In this document: positions 54,301 through 64,000 of the stretch, piece after piece
How positions within the stretch are numbered: the first letter of the stretch is position 1
How the letters are laid out: every line of letters begins with the position of its first letter
DNA from: Scolanthus callimorphus
Taxonomy: Eukaryota > Cnidaria > Anthozoa > Actiniaria > Edwardsiidae
Direction of reading: 5' to 3'
Assembly (NCBI GenBank): GCA_033964015.1
Contig: CM066916.1
Coordinates: forward strand, 17,322,675 to 17,386,674
DNA length: 64,000 bases
Made by a program: the position numbers and the translations under genes
The notes under the pieces: generated by a model
The model's database searches: none
What the model was told of the DNA's origin: nothing
Seen by the model: only the letters and a program-made list of their open reading frames with translations

Positions 54301-57300
54301 TTTAGGGCTTATTTTGATCAGTGAGGTATTTTTTAGGATCATGACTTTTTATTATTTGATAGATAGATAGATAGATAGATAGTTTAATTCGATAAAACGT
54401 TGCAGTTATAAAAACTGAATTGCGTTATATACATAGTAAAATATATAAAAATATTTGGCTTTACAAATAATTATATATATAAAAATGGATAAAAATACTT
54501 AATATAATGACAATAGTTTTATTTAAATGTATTTAAATTTACTTAATCTATTAACTAAGTTAAAAAACTGTGGATTTCCTGATTCTTTATTCCTGACTCT
54601 CACTTCAACATGGCGTTAATGAAAGAGCGCTTGAAACGTTCCGTTTTGGCACGTGGCAAATTATAAGTCCTTTTACGCCTTAGATTATAGTCCGAATTGT
54701 GTCTAGGTGGCAGCAGATGATGTAGCTTGTGTTCGGGGTTGGACGCGATAGAATCGAATAATTGCCTACATAATTCGTTACGTCTATCTTTAAGCGTTGG
54801 CAGGCCTAGGCTCCCAAGGCAGTCCTGATATGACATGTCCGGTGATATAATAGAAAGTACTTGGATTCGTTCAATATCCTCGCAGAGATAAGCGGGGAGC
54901 GCATGATGGAAGACAGGAGCGCAGTATTCTAGTACAGGTCTAATAGTTGTACAATAGAAATTGACGATGTCATTAAGAGGGACGCGAGCCCTTTTCAAGA
55001 GAACAATAAAATACAGGCGCTTGTTTGCTTTCTTAATACAATTTACAACGTGATTGTTCCATTTCAAGTCATTAGATATTGTAACGCCGAGAATCTTCGC
55101 GCAGTCAGTGACTGGAAGTTCTTTACCGTTGATAAAGAGGGGTGGAAAATTATGAGAGTTCTTCTTAAAGTCGATAATCATCTCCTTACACTTGTCGGCG
55201 TTGAGCTGCATCCGCTGTGCCCGAGACCAGTCCTCCACAGTCCACCACAGACCATCACGGTGGCGTTGGCCTCTACATCGGGATATTTTTTAGGGGTAAT
55301 TTTCCGATTTCCCGACTGGCACCCCTATCACTTTTACCCATAAAAGGGATTGAACCTTATCCAACTTCTCGGAAAATTTTCTCATGTGTCAAATGTAAAC
55401 TGGGCTTAAAGTGTATGTGAAGAGAAATCAGTTTTTACGTTGTTCAGTATGTCATATTTGAAGAAGTAACTACTTTCACTTTGAAAGAAATTGGTTAAAA
55501 TGCTGCAAAGCTTGGTTGTTGTGTATTTTGCTGTTAGCTATGGCTAGCACATTCAGCAATCAAGATATCAGTTGACACTGTCTTGAGGCATATTTGTTTT
55601 CTACTCTTCAAATCAACGTTAAATATATTATATCCTTGCCAATTAATTCATTCATTCTTTATTATTTTTCAGTGGCATGGAACAGGCGCTCTAAGGAAGT
55701 GCTTTGGCACTTCCAACAAAGAGGCCTTAGAAAACAATGCCCTAATCAATGATATAAGCTTAGACAGTACAGTGAGATCATTGTATGGGTGCTATGTTGT
55801 TCCTGGCCATGGGGTTGTTACCCTAAATGCCAAAGTTTCCAGATCGTTTGTGGCATCAAAGCTATGCCACGGACGCAAACCGTCATCTTATGGAAAGGTA
55901 ATTGCATAACAGTCTTTAAAAAATTCACAGAATACAACCTAGTTAAAATACAAAGTTTCTTTTGTAGAGGGGCCTCTTGTTTGCTTTCAAAGGAACAATT
56001 TGGATTTCCAAAGTTGTTGGAGAAAATTCCCCAGTATGTGAAACTGGTGGGCTTTCTTTCAAAACCAAGGGATAGAGCTCAATTTCTTTTATACCCCCCC
56101 CCCCCCCTTGATATTTTTTGCTTAAAGTGGGGTGTGGGCCTCCCACATAAAGTTAGTAATGGTGTGCAAATATTTTAACTTTTTACTAGCAAAAGAATGA
56201 TGATTCAACACGGTCTTCAAAAAAAAGGAAAGCTGTAAGTATAGATTCATCTACAGTAGTTCCACCTTTTTTCCTACCATGTTGCTGTTTTATTAAAACA
56301 AATACATATAGCAGTGGAACCTCTTTTCATAATATTTTTCGACTTATATTTATTATCACAATCATCATTGTTACTAAATTGCAGACCATGACTGACTCAT
56401 CAAATGAAGCCAATAAATCAAAAAAGTCCAGTAATGTGGACAATGCGGTGAGTGATAATACTGTATTTATAGCAGTGGTTTCAATAGGCATTCAAAAGCA
56501 GTGATTTCAATAGGCAGCTGCCTGTGATTTATCACTGCCTACTTTTTTTACTGAACCTCAGCTGTTTAGTGATAAAAAACAAATTGATGCCTCTAATTTA
56601 ACTTTATCTCCTATACCAAAGCCTCCTACATGAAACCCCTGTGAGAATATGCATGTAGTTTTAGTGATATAGATTTTCCATGGAATAAGAGGAAATGTAC
56701 ATGCCATTATTGTCCCTGCTATTATCATAATCATAATTTTGTTACTAAATTGCAGACCACAACTGAATCTAACGACGCCAGCAAACCTAAAGAGTCAAGT
56801 CATGCAGACAATGCTGTGAGTAAAATAGTAATGTATTTTCTAGTTTTTATGCATGATGTTTTAGTGGTACTGACTGTATTTTCCCATGCAAAGAAAATAG
56901 GATGCAGATACTGGTACTTTTGTCCCTACCCTCAATATTCTTTTGTTTTGGTTTTTAATTAAGATCCAGGATAGAGAGTGTGAAGTACTTGAAGCTGACA
57001 AACCTGATGATGCCCAGGCCCAGGTTAGTATAAATAACATTTAGTGCCTGGACATTATTGTGTACATTCAACTCCTGTTTTTGCAGACATCCAAGGAAGA
57101 GGAGGGGTATTTTTGGTGTTAGTAATAGTAGAGCTCAATCTTAGCCATTTTCAGTTACTGTGTTCACATGAGGGGCAGGCTTTGTCCGGATGACTTGACT
57201 TTTTACATTTGCTGGATGCCAAATACTCCATAATGCCTTGTGGTCTTTGAAACAGTTACTGGTCATTTAGGAAAACAATACATCTTTCTTATTCTTTAAC

Positions 57301-58540
57301 TTTATGGTTTAAGAAACAGAAAGTGATGTACCAAGCAGCGAAGAAGAGATGGTATGTTCAATCAGATACATGTATTTTCCCATCTATCCCAAATGCAGTG
57401 CAGAGCTGTCAAAATGTTTTGAATTAGGCAGCTGCTCAAAAAAGTAGCGGGCTAAAAAAAATTGACTGCCCAATCCTGTCTTGCTTTTGAAACTTGCCAA
57501 GTCAATTCTGACACAGGTGCAATGTTGGGAGATTTTCAAGAAGAGTAAAATTTGAGGATTCAAGGCTTTTTATTCCATTTTCGCAAAAAAATAAGGGCTT
57601 AAGGCTGCATCTAACAAAGTTCTGTGGTTCTAATTTTTTGTATCCCGCATTTGGCAAAAAAGTAGCAGGCGATTACAAGTGTGGTAGCCGGTGGAACTCC
57701 AGCGGTCACTGGCCTGTTCTGACAGCTCTGGCAGTGGTTATTATAAAGCTTATTTAGTGATGCTGTTCTGCATGTATTGCTTAGCTTATTCTATTTTTGC
57801 TTATTTTACAGGAGTGTGAAATGTCGGATTTTGAAAAAAGAAGGCAAAAAAATATAGAGGCCCAAGAGTTAAAGTTGGGAGAACTTGGCTTTGTAAGTGT
57901 ACATGAGAAAAAAATATGAAACAAGTAAATTAAAGGCCCATAGTCAACCAGGAACCTTTCGCTTTGTTTACAATTGGATCTATTGTCATTCCGCCCCTGT
58001 GATTTGCTGCAAGGTCCCAACGGGGTTCCTATCGTACTGTTTTTCGCATTTCACATGTTCAAACTGCTAATTTGCATCGAATTTTCAACTGTGTTTTATT
58101 CTTGTGTGCCTGAAATGCGACTTGGGTGCCTATGGGCCTTTAAAGAAGTAACTTTGGCGAGTTTTATAGCACCACTAACCCCATCCCATTTAAAAGAAAA
58201 CCATAGAATAGCTTTTGTCTTTTTTTTTCGTTTGTGTTGATTATAAAGCATGCTGAGGTGTCCTCCTTCTTATTCATTTTTTTTTATTTCTTTTCAGCTG
58301 CCATCTGCAAAAGCCCTTGTGGTAGCCTTGTTCTACCTAAAATTGAAAAAGCTGGAGCAGGTGTTATTGCCCAATCTCAAGAAACATTTCGCTGTCCTCA
58401 AACTTCCGTTTGAGAAAGGCCTATCTAAAAGAACCCTTTGCGAGGATCTTGGAAAGGAAGTATTTAAGAGGGAACTCATAATTCCCATTTCCAACGATCA
58501 ACCCATTGGCCCAAATAACCTCAAGTTTAGCAAGAAATAG
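51367..58540 (+). CDS. 12-exon gene: ~417-residue SAM-like-domain protein, otherwise unrecognised
   Basis: Exons by GT-AG sites and continuous phase: 51367-51384, 52081-52164, 53237-53375, 53719-53914, 55673-55897, 56190-56234, 56385-56447, 56756-56815, 56964-57023, 57314-57351, 57812-57892, 58298-58540. The start ATG lies before a GTAAGT donor and is preceded by CTTTATTGCT. Residues of about 7-75 (FLTRNGLGSYVEDIVV, LSDLIMLANMDAELLQRVDL, ALLKLKAVL) have the helical pattern of a SAM domain. Exon 5 (75 codons: WHGTGALRKCFGTSN, YGCYVVPGHGVVTLN) is a compact unknown domain. Exons 6-10 are Ser/Lys/Asp-rich with a KKRK nuclear-signal-like motif. Exon 11 is probably coiled coil, and exon 12 is a Lys/Leu-rich C-terminus. 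Frame needs one extra base in exon 4 (A run 53795-53800) and one in exon 10. A nuclear protein is likely; its function is unknown. Confidence 0.75.
52448..53045. mobile_element. Foldback element in intron 2 of the SAM-like gene
   Basis: AAGTGCATATGAAATGAAA (52452) pairs with TTTCATTTCATATGCACTTT (about 53025-53044). A related internal block recurs in intron 4 (about 55406-55640: CAGTATGTCATATTTGAAGA, GCTAGCACATTCAG). No ORF. Confidence 0.6.
54030..54350. repeat. TATTTTTTAGGGG repeat family, left part
   Basis: TATTTTTTAGGG recurs at about 54071, 54102, 54152, 54296 and 54331, with a 5' flank ACCCCCAGGGGGGTTCTTCC. The element resumes near 55283 (ATATTTTTTAGGGGTAATTT) after the LINE. Confidence 0.6.
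54352..55262 (-). mobile_element. 5'-truncated LINE in intron 4 of the SAM-like gene
   Basis: The minus-strand ORF 55238-54600 (212 codons) has RMQLNADKCKEMIIDF, KILGVTISNDLKWNNHV, RPVLEYCAPVFHHALP and GSLGLPTLKDRRNELC, ending in the KTERFKRSFINAML tail. This is the C-terminal RT/thumb half of a Jockey/CR1/RTE-X-type LINE. The 3' end has a GATA microsatellite (54358-54382). It is inserted within the TATTTTTTAGGGG element. It lies antisense to the host gene. Confidence 0.85.
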
Positions 58541-58646
58541 AACTTATTGTGCAGCATTATGAAAGAGGTCATAACAACCCATGATATAAGTAGTGATATA
58601 AGTGATATGAGTAGTGAATTATGCAGGGTACTTTTTTTTCTTAAAA

Positions 58647-58652
58647 AATAAA
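58647..58652 (+). terminator. Candidate polyadenylation signal of the SAM-like gene
   Basis: AATAAA lies 107 bp after the stop codon at 58538-58540. Confidence 0.55.
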
Positions 58653-58785
58653 GGGTGCTTACCTGATAAATGTGTTCACAAAATTTAATTTAATTTAATT
58701 ATCAACCCCCTAAACTGGCTACTTATAAAGTAGTGTTGTTATGACTTCTTTCTTGGATATTGCACTTTGTCGCCATCATTTATTG

Positions 58786-58938
58786 CATTTTAGTATAATT
58801 ACTCAAGTGATTCCACGCGCTGATTGGTCGAGACGTTCAGAATATTTCGCTATAATCACCTATAGTGATTATAGCGAAATATTCTGAACGTCTCGACCAA
58901 TCAGCGCATGGAATCACTTGAGTAATTATACTAAAATG
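58786..58938. mobile_element. Near-perfect hairpin MITE, 153 bp
   Basis: CATTTTAGTATAATTACTCA at the left and its exact complement at the right. The arms of about 74 bp differ at one position (CACGCGC against GCGCATG) and meet at CTATA. It contains CTGATTGGTCGAGACG in both arms. Confidence 0.9.
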
Positions 58939-59046
58939 ATTATAGGTGATTATAACATGGACAGCATTGGATATGCGCGCACACTTTATTACAAGAAACT
59001 AATAACATACAGCTAAAAGTGATTTTATTTTTGTCGAAAATTGACC

Positions 59047-59249
59047 AAATCGCCTAACAGTGTTTGCGTCTTGTTGCCACCCAATTTAGATCATGTGATG
59101 ATTCCTTTGGGTGGTTACAATTGTCACATTTTCCTTACTTGACTGAGCGCATGGGTTCATGTGCAGGTGGTTCCTTTGGTTGGGTGGTTCAGTTCTGCAC
59201 ATGAACTCATGCGCTCAGTCGAGTAAGGAAAATGTGGCAATTGTAACCA
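59047..59249. repeat. Foldback sharing sequence with the 45730 MITE
   Basis: GGTGGTTACAATTGTCACAT (59112) and CTTGACTGAGCGCATG pair with CATGCGCTCAGTCGAGTAAG and GGCAATTGTAACCACC. TTGTTGCCACCCAATTTAGA matches the interior of 45730-46193. Confidence 0.6.
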
Positions 59250-59311
59250 CCAAAAAAATACTGTTAGCCGATCAGGTCTATCTTCAAAATCGCTTGAGTA
59301 TTTATATTAAA

Positions 59312-59394
59312 ACAATTAGTCGCCTCAGGCTCTGTAAATATCGGCGAATAGTCACTATTTGCAGATACTTACGTCGCTTTTGGCGACTAATTGT
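59312..59394. mobile_element. 83-bp hairpin MITE
   Basis: ACAATTAGTCGCC and GGCGACTAATTGT are perfect 13-bp ends. It has AT-rich flanks. Confidence 0.5.
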
Positions 59395-60214
59395 TAATTA
59401 TTATTAACATTATTTTTTTTTAAATCATTGTTCATCAAATTACTTATATTTTTTTTATAGTTTATTAATTATACTTATTGTGTTTAGAAATGATATTTAG
59501 TATTTATGAATATTTAAAAATTGTATTATTCTAGGTTTCTTATATTTTTTATACATTTATTTATTTATTTATTTAGGATGATATCTATTATATGCCATTA
59601 TGTATAATGTCAAACACAATATTCATTTTTTAAGTGCAAGGTCCTGCAGAACTGCAGTTCAAAACAGCAAAAATGGTAGGACAGCACTCTTTTTCGAATT
59701 CTCAGTAAGGAAAGCTTCATCTCAGCTTTCATGTCTTGGCTTTTTGACAAAATTGGCAGCCAATTTTTAACTGTTTTGAACTGGAAACATTTTCACTTTT
59801 GAAAAGAATAGTTTTCATATGACATATACATGAGGGCTCCCCTATATTCTTAAATTTAGAATTATTTTCAAATAGATTTTTTAAATTTTTGTGATTTCCA
59901 TATTTTATATAATTATATATATTTTATTATGTGTGCGTGTGTGGGTGTTATTATAAACTAATTACGATTTGTGGCGCCATTCAGCGCTTGAGCACTTTTG
60001 TTGTGAATCTTTTAGCCATTTCTTAGGAAAAAAATTGTTACTTTTTCCTTTTTGAAATTATTTGAGCTAGGCCTTATTGATTTCTGATTTTTTTTGGGAT
60101 TATTAAATATTTGGTGCTGAGCTTTTGTACCGGAAACAGAAAATTAAAAAGATAACATTTATTGGAATTAAGTGCTTTATCTACTTATCTCGCTTTGCAT
60201 TTTATTTGCAAGTT
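59395..60214. other. AT-rich unassigned stretch
   Basis: Long T and A runs with no ORF or repeat pair recognised. Confidence 0.45.
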
Positions 60215-61720
60215 CCCGCAATGGGATTCGCAGGCCACGCTAGAGGATTTACAGTCTATTTACAGGATCCGCTAGAGGATTTACAGTCTATTTGCAGTTC
60301 ACGCTAGAGGATTTACAGTCTATTTACAGGTCCCGCTAGAGCATTTACAGTCTATTTGCAGGCCCCGCTAGGGCATTTACAGTCTATTTGCAGGCCACGC
60401 TGGAGCATTTACAGTCTATTTGCAGGCCCCGCTAGAGCATTTACAGTCTATTTGCAGTTCACGCCAGAAGATTTACGGTCTATTTGCAGGCCACGCTAGA
60501 GCATTTACAGTCTATTTGCAGGCCCCGCTAGAGCATTTACAGTCTATTTGCAGTTCACGCCAGAGGATTTACGGTCTATTTGCAGGCCACGCTAGAGGAT
60601 TTACAGTCTATTTGCAGGCCCCGATAGAGGATTTACAGTCTATTTGCAGGCCCCGCTAGAGCATTTACAGTCTATTTGCAGTTCCCGCCAGAGGATTTAC
60701 GGTCTATTTGCAGGCCACGCTAGAGCATTTACAGGCTATTTGCAGGCCCCGCTAGAGGATTTACAGTCTATTTGCAGGCCCCGCTAGAGGATTTACAGTC
60801 TATTTGCAGGCCACGCTAGAGGATTTACAGTCTATTTGCAGGCCCCGCTAGAGGATTTACAGTCTATTTGCAGGCCACGCTAGAGGAATTACAGTCTATT
60901 TGCAGGCCCCGCTAGAGGATTTACAGTCTATTTGCAGGCCACGCTAGAGGATTTACAGTCTATTTACAGGCCACGCTAGAGGATTTACAGTCTATTTCCA
61001 GGCCACGCTAGAGGATTTACAGTCTATTTACAGGCCACGCTAGAGGATTTACAGTCTATTTGCAGGCCCCGCTAGAGCATTTATGAGTCTATTTGCAGTT
61101 CACGCCAGAGGATTTACGGTCTATTTGCAGGCCACGCTAGAGCATTTACAGGCTATTTGCAGGCCCCGCTAGAGCATATTTGCAGGCCACCCTGGAGCAT
61201 TTACAGTCTATTTGCAGGCCACGCTAGATGATTTACAGTCTATTTGCAGTTCACGCCAGAGGATTTACGGTCTATTTGCAGGCCACGCTAGAGGATTTAC
61301 AGTCTATTTGCAGGCCCCGCTAGAGCATTTACAGTCTATTTGCAGTTCACGTCAGAGGATTTACGGTCTATTTGCAGGCCACGCTAGAGCATTTACAGGC
61401 TATTTGCAGGCCCCGCTAGAGCATATTTGCAGGCCACGCTGGAGCATTTACAGTCTATTTGCAGGCCACGCTGGAGCATTTACAGTCTATTTGCAGGCCC
61501 CGCTAGAGCATTTACAGTCTATTTGCAGTTCACGCCAGAAGATTTACGGTCTATTTGCAGGCCACGCTAGAGCATTTACAGTCTATTTGCAGGCCACGCT
61601 AGAGGATTTACAGTCTATTTGCAGGCCACGCTGGAGGATTTACAGTCTATTTGCAGGCCGCGCGCTAGAGGATTTGCAGGCCCCGCTAAAGGATTTACAG
61701 GCTATTTGCGGGCTTTTCTA
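60215..61720 (+). repeat. 32-bp minisatellite, ~47 copies, with a higher-order variant
   Basis: The unit has core GCTAGAGGATTTACAGTCTA followed by TTTGCAGGCCAC. A linked variant (TTCACGCCAG with ACGGTC instead of ACAGTC) appears at 60458, 60554, 60682, 61099, 61250, 61346 and 61529, several of them 96 bp (three units) apart. Because 32 is not a multiple of 3, each unit is read in the next frame. The variant removes the TAG that the standard unit would give in the third frame, so ORFs of 79 and 169 codons run through parts of the array. A few units are shortened (about 61160 and 61420). Confidence 0.95.
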
Positions 61721-62010
61721 ATGGTCTGCAAGCTTCTATAAAAGATTTACAGGTTATTTACCGTCACCATCTGAAGAATTTACGTTCAATATCCAGACTT
61801 GCCCCTAAAATTTACAGGCTATCTGCTGTCTAGTGCTCCGTTTTACATGCTATTTGCAGGTTCCTTCCAAAGGCCTATAGACACAATTCTAAGATTTACA
61901 TGCTATTCGCCGTCTATTTCCAGAATCTGTAAATTATTTACAGACTCTGTAAAAGTGTAGTTAGACTGCAAATCCGATTTGCTGTAAATTTTCATTCTGT
62001 TTACATATAT
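61721..62010 (+). repeat. Degenerate tail of the 32-bp minisatellite
   Basis: GATTTACAGG, ATTTACCGTC, TTTACAGGCTATCTGC and similar scraps recur with irregular spacing, as in an old array edge. Confidence 0.6.
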
Positions 62011-62036
62011 GGTGTAAGGGTCGATTTTTCCAGTGA

Positions 62037-62330
62037 ATCAGCGACAAAAGTAGTTGAGAATTTTCCTTCCAAAATGCTTTTCTCCATTTCAACTGCGTAA
62101 GCGATGTCTTCTTGACTTTAATTCCCCCTCCCCCTTATTCAATGTTGAAGCCCAACCACTAGCGCGTTTGACAAAACAACATTGAGTTGGGGGGAGGGGT
62201 TTTAACGAGAACGGTAGCGTTTTATTATATGGAAACACATCAGCGTTTAGTATGGCGATGTGTAACGATTGTAGACATAAAATTCTCAACAATTTTGTCG
62301 CTGATTGTCTGAAAATCGGATTTTTCGGAA
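62037..62330 (+). repeat. Direct repeat with inverted ends, copy 1
   Basis: It begins ATCAGCGACAAAAGTAGTTG and closes with AATTTTGTCGCTGATTGTCT, so the unit is itself a MITE-like element. Copy 2 starts 1,672 bp later. I see one base change between the copies (62243 region, CAGCGTTT against CAGTGTTT). Confidence 0.85.
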
Positions 62331-63708
62331 ATGAAGTTAAAACGGGCTAGTATGGCTAAAATCATACAAATTTGAAAGGCAGAACGAATTATGTGTCCTA
62401 ATTTTGAAAGTTGAAGCCACTTAGAGCAATTTGCATTCTTATTCATTGATGCAGAGAACAAGGTTTTCAAGGAATTTGGGGGCCATTTTAGACAGAGAAC
62501 AAGGGCTGTGCCAAGAAGCTTTCAGTTGAACTAAATTAAATGATATTCAATTCGGGAGAAAACAAAATATAGCAAAATGGGCCTTGATAGGGGTTTTGTG
62601 GATATAAATCGTGAAAGCTGCACAAAACTCAATTTCAGTGCAAATAAGTGATCATCTTCCGGTAATGACGTCACCTGTTTGATTTGACTTCCGGTGAAGT
62701 GTGGTTCCCGAGAAAATCTGCCCATAACTTAATCGCGAACAGAGATTTTCAGTTTCTGGAAACTTCAGGTGAAAGAAATGTGCAAATATAATCATCCCGA
62801 CGCAAAAAAACTGGAATTGAAACGCTTTGTGCGATCTACAAACTGTTTTTAGGTTGATTTAACGCTTCACCGTACGGCGCGGCAAAAACATAAAGAAATC
62901 TGGTATTGTTCTCTTTATCTCTCAGAATGGTGAAGCGTACGACGTGCCGTTTTGTGCTAATTTTCGTGTTTAACTTAAAGAAATCAGACTAACTCATTTA
63001 CTTTTACTATGTAAATGATTAAACACCTTGAAATAAATACTTTTCGTTGCTTTTTTTGTACTCGGTAATATGAAATGTCGAGGTTCTCGAGCAAAATCGC
63101 GACGCACATTTCCCTTACACTCGTCAACAAGATATGTAGTAGCCACGTTTTCTCATTTTGTCCTCTCTTCACTAATGTATCGACAGTTAAATTTTCGAGA
63201 TATTACTAAGAGCTAACTTATATGCTACTTTTCGTGTGTTATCTGGTAAACAACACGACTTTATGGCATCGGATGCGCGTCCTGAGAACTGGTTGTCTGT
63301 GTTTTTCTTGTTTTGCCAGGGATTTCTCTGTCAAATTTGATCAAAAATCGTTGTAGTGCAGTCGGTATACGTTAAAAAGCCAAATTCTTCGTTCAGTTAT
63401 TTGTTGAACAGCATCACAACAGGCCATTCACGCCATTATTGGATTCCATGTAGCACCACAGTGAGCCTGATGGCGGAATTTCCTCAAATCGATGACGTCA
63501 AGGGTCGCGCGAGCCTGTCTTTGCTGCATTTTTCCAGAATAAAAAGCTCACTTTTTCGTCCAGTGGATCCGAATAATCATGATAACTACATTCCAATCAT
63601 TATGACATGATTGCTTTTGTCAATCTGCGTGAGTTTATTCGCTTTTCGCCTAATGCGAGTGGTCCAGGAAGTCGTGAAAGCTATAAAACCAGTATTCCCA
63701 AGCTCAGA
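62331..63708. other. Spacer between the direct repeats
   Basis: No gene recognised. A short inverted pair (GCTTCACCGTACGGCG against GTGAAGCGTACGACG) lies at about 62865-62955. The ORF at 63356-63610 has no motif. Confidence 0.4.
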
Positions 63709-64000
63709 CAATCAGCGACAAAAGTAGTTGAGAATTTTCCTTCCAAAATGCTTTTCTCCATTTCAACTGCGTAAGCGATGTCTTCTTGACTTTAATTCCC
63801 CCTCCCCCTTATTCAATGTTGAAGCCCAACCACTAGCGCGTTTGACAAAACAACATTGAGTTGGGGGGAGGGGTTTTAACGAGAACGGTAGCGTTTTATT
63901 ATATGGAAACACATCAGTGTTTAGTATGGCGATGTGTAACGATTGTAGACATAAAATTCTCAACAATTTTGTCGCTGATTGTCTGAAAATCGGATTTTTC
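63709..64000 (+). repeat. Direct repeat with inverted ends, copy 2 (cut by window end)
   Basis: Its inverted ends are longer than in copy 1: TCAGACAATCAGCGACAAAA at the left (63703-63722) and the exact complement at the right. Sequence beyond the right end is the same as after copy 1 as far as the window goes. Confidence 0.85.

Noticed and set aside
60215..61720. CRISPR array
   Set aside because: The 32-bp units are contiguous without unique spacers, and the genome is eukaryotic.
61212..61721. 169-codon ORF as a protein gene
   Set aside because: It lies wholly inside the minisatellite and has no promoter, splice or domain evidence. It is reported only as a finding.
62089..62292. 67-codon ORF repeated at 63763-63966
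   Set aside because: It is carried by the duplicated repeat and has no motif; the duplication explains the recurrence.

Overview
The window is eukaryotic, AT-rich, repeat-saturated DNA. It most resembles a cnidarian, and a hexacorallian such as a stony coral is my best guess. Support comes from spliceosomal introns with GT-AG ends, PAN/EGF/discoidin ectodomain exons, and a mix of CR1/L2-like LINEs, Penelope-like, Gypsy and BEL/Pao elements with many short foldback DNA elements. No bacterial gene organisation, rRNA, CRISPR array or functional tRNA gene was seen. A 100-N scaffold gap lies at 36243-36342.

Layout. 1-2.3 kb: a long inverted repeat. 2.4-2.9 kb: a tRNA-derived SINE-like unit. 2.9-3.7 kb: an element with ~155 bp terminal inverted repeats. 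3.66-7.7 kb: a LINE split by a near-perfect head-to-head pair of Penelope-like 3' ends. 7.7-9.3 kb: SINE-like and foldback repeats and one small acidic ORF. 9.3-11.6 kb: a second LINE (minus strand) inserted in a 38-bp minisatellite. 12-14.1 kb: foldback elements. 14.35-27.5 kb: exons of a secreted PAN/Apple-EGF-discoidin protein whose large intron holds a 70-bp minisatellite and a TTAA-flanked foldback element, itself hit by a complete Gypsy element with identical 142-bp LTRs and by a TA-flanked MITE. 27.8-28.4 kb: poly-G foldback repeats. ~29-36.2 kb: a decayed BEL/Pao element interrupted by a 1.4-kb element carrying a 128-bp CRE/E-box tandem array.

36.3-36.8 kb: a protein-kinase exon just after the gap. 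38.3-43.4 kb (minus): a multi-exon transposase, probably En/Spm-like, with MITEs in its introns. 43.5-48.2 kb: MITEs, foldbacks and a LINE 3' fragment. 49.1-50.5 kb: an inverted second copy of the CRE-array element. 51.37-58.54 kb (plus): the best host gene, a 12-exon gene for a protein of about 417 residues with a SAM-like N-terminus and no other domain I recognise. 58.8-60.2 kb: hairpin repeats. 60.2-61.7 kb: a 32-bp minisatellite of about 47 copies. 62.0-64.0 kb: a direct repeat of about 290 bp at 1,672 bp spacing that runs off the window.

How it fits together. Most of the sequence is layered transposition, and several insertion orders can be read from target-site duplications. The host genes I can support are the PAN-EGF-discoidin gene (partial), the kinase exon (partial) and the SAM-like gene. 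Frameshifts recur at short homopolymers in otherwise intact coding sequence, including a Gypsy element with identical LTRs. Single-base assembly deletions are therefore a likelier explanation than decay for many breaks.
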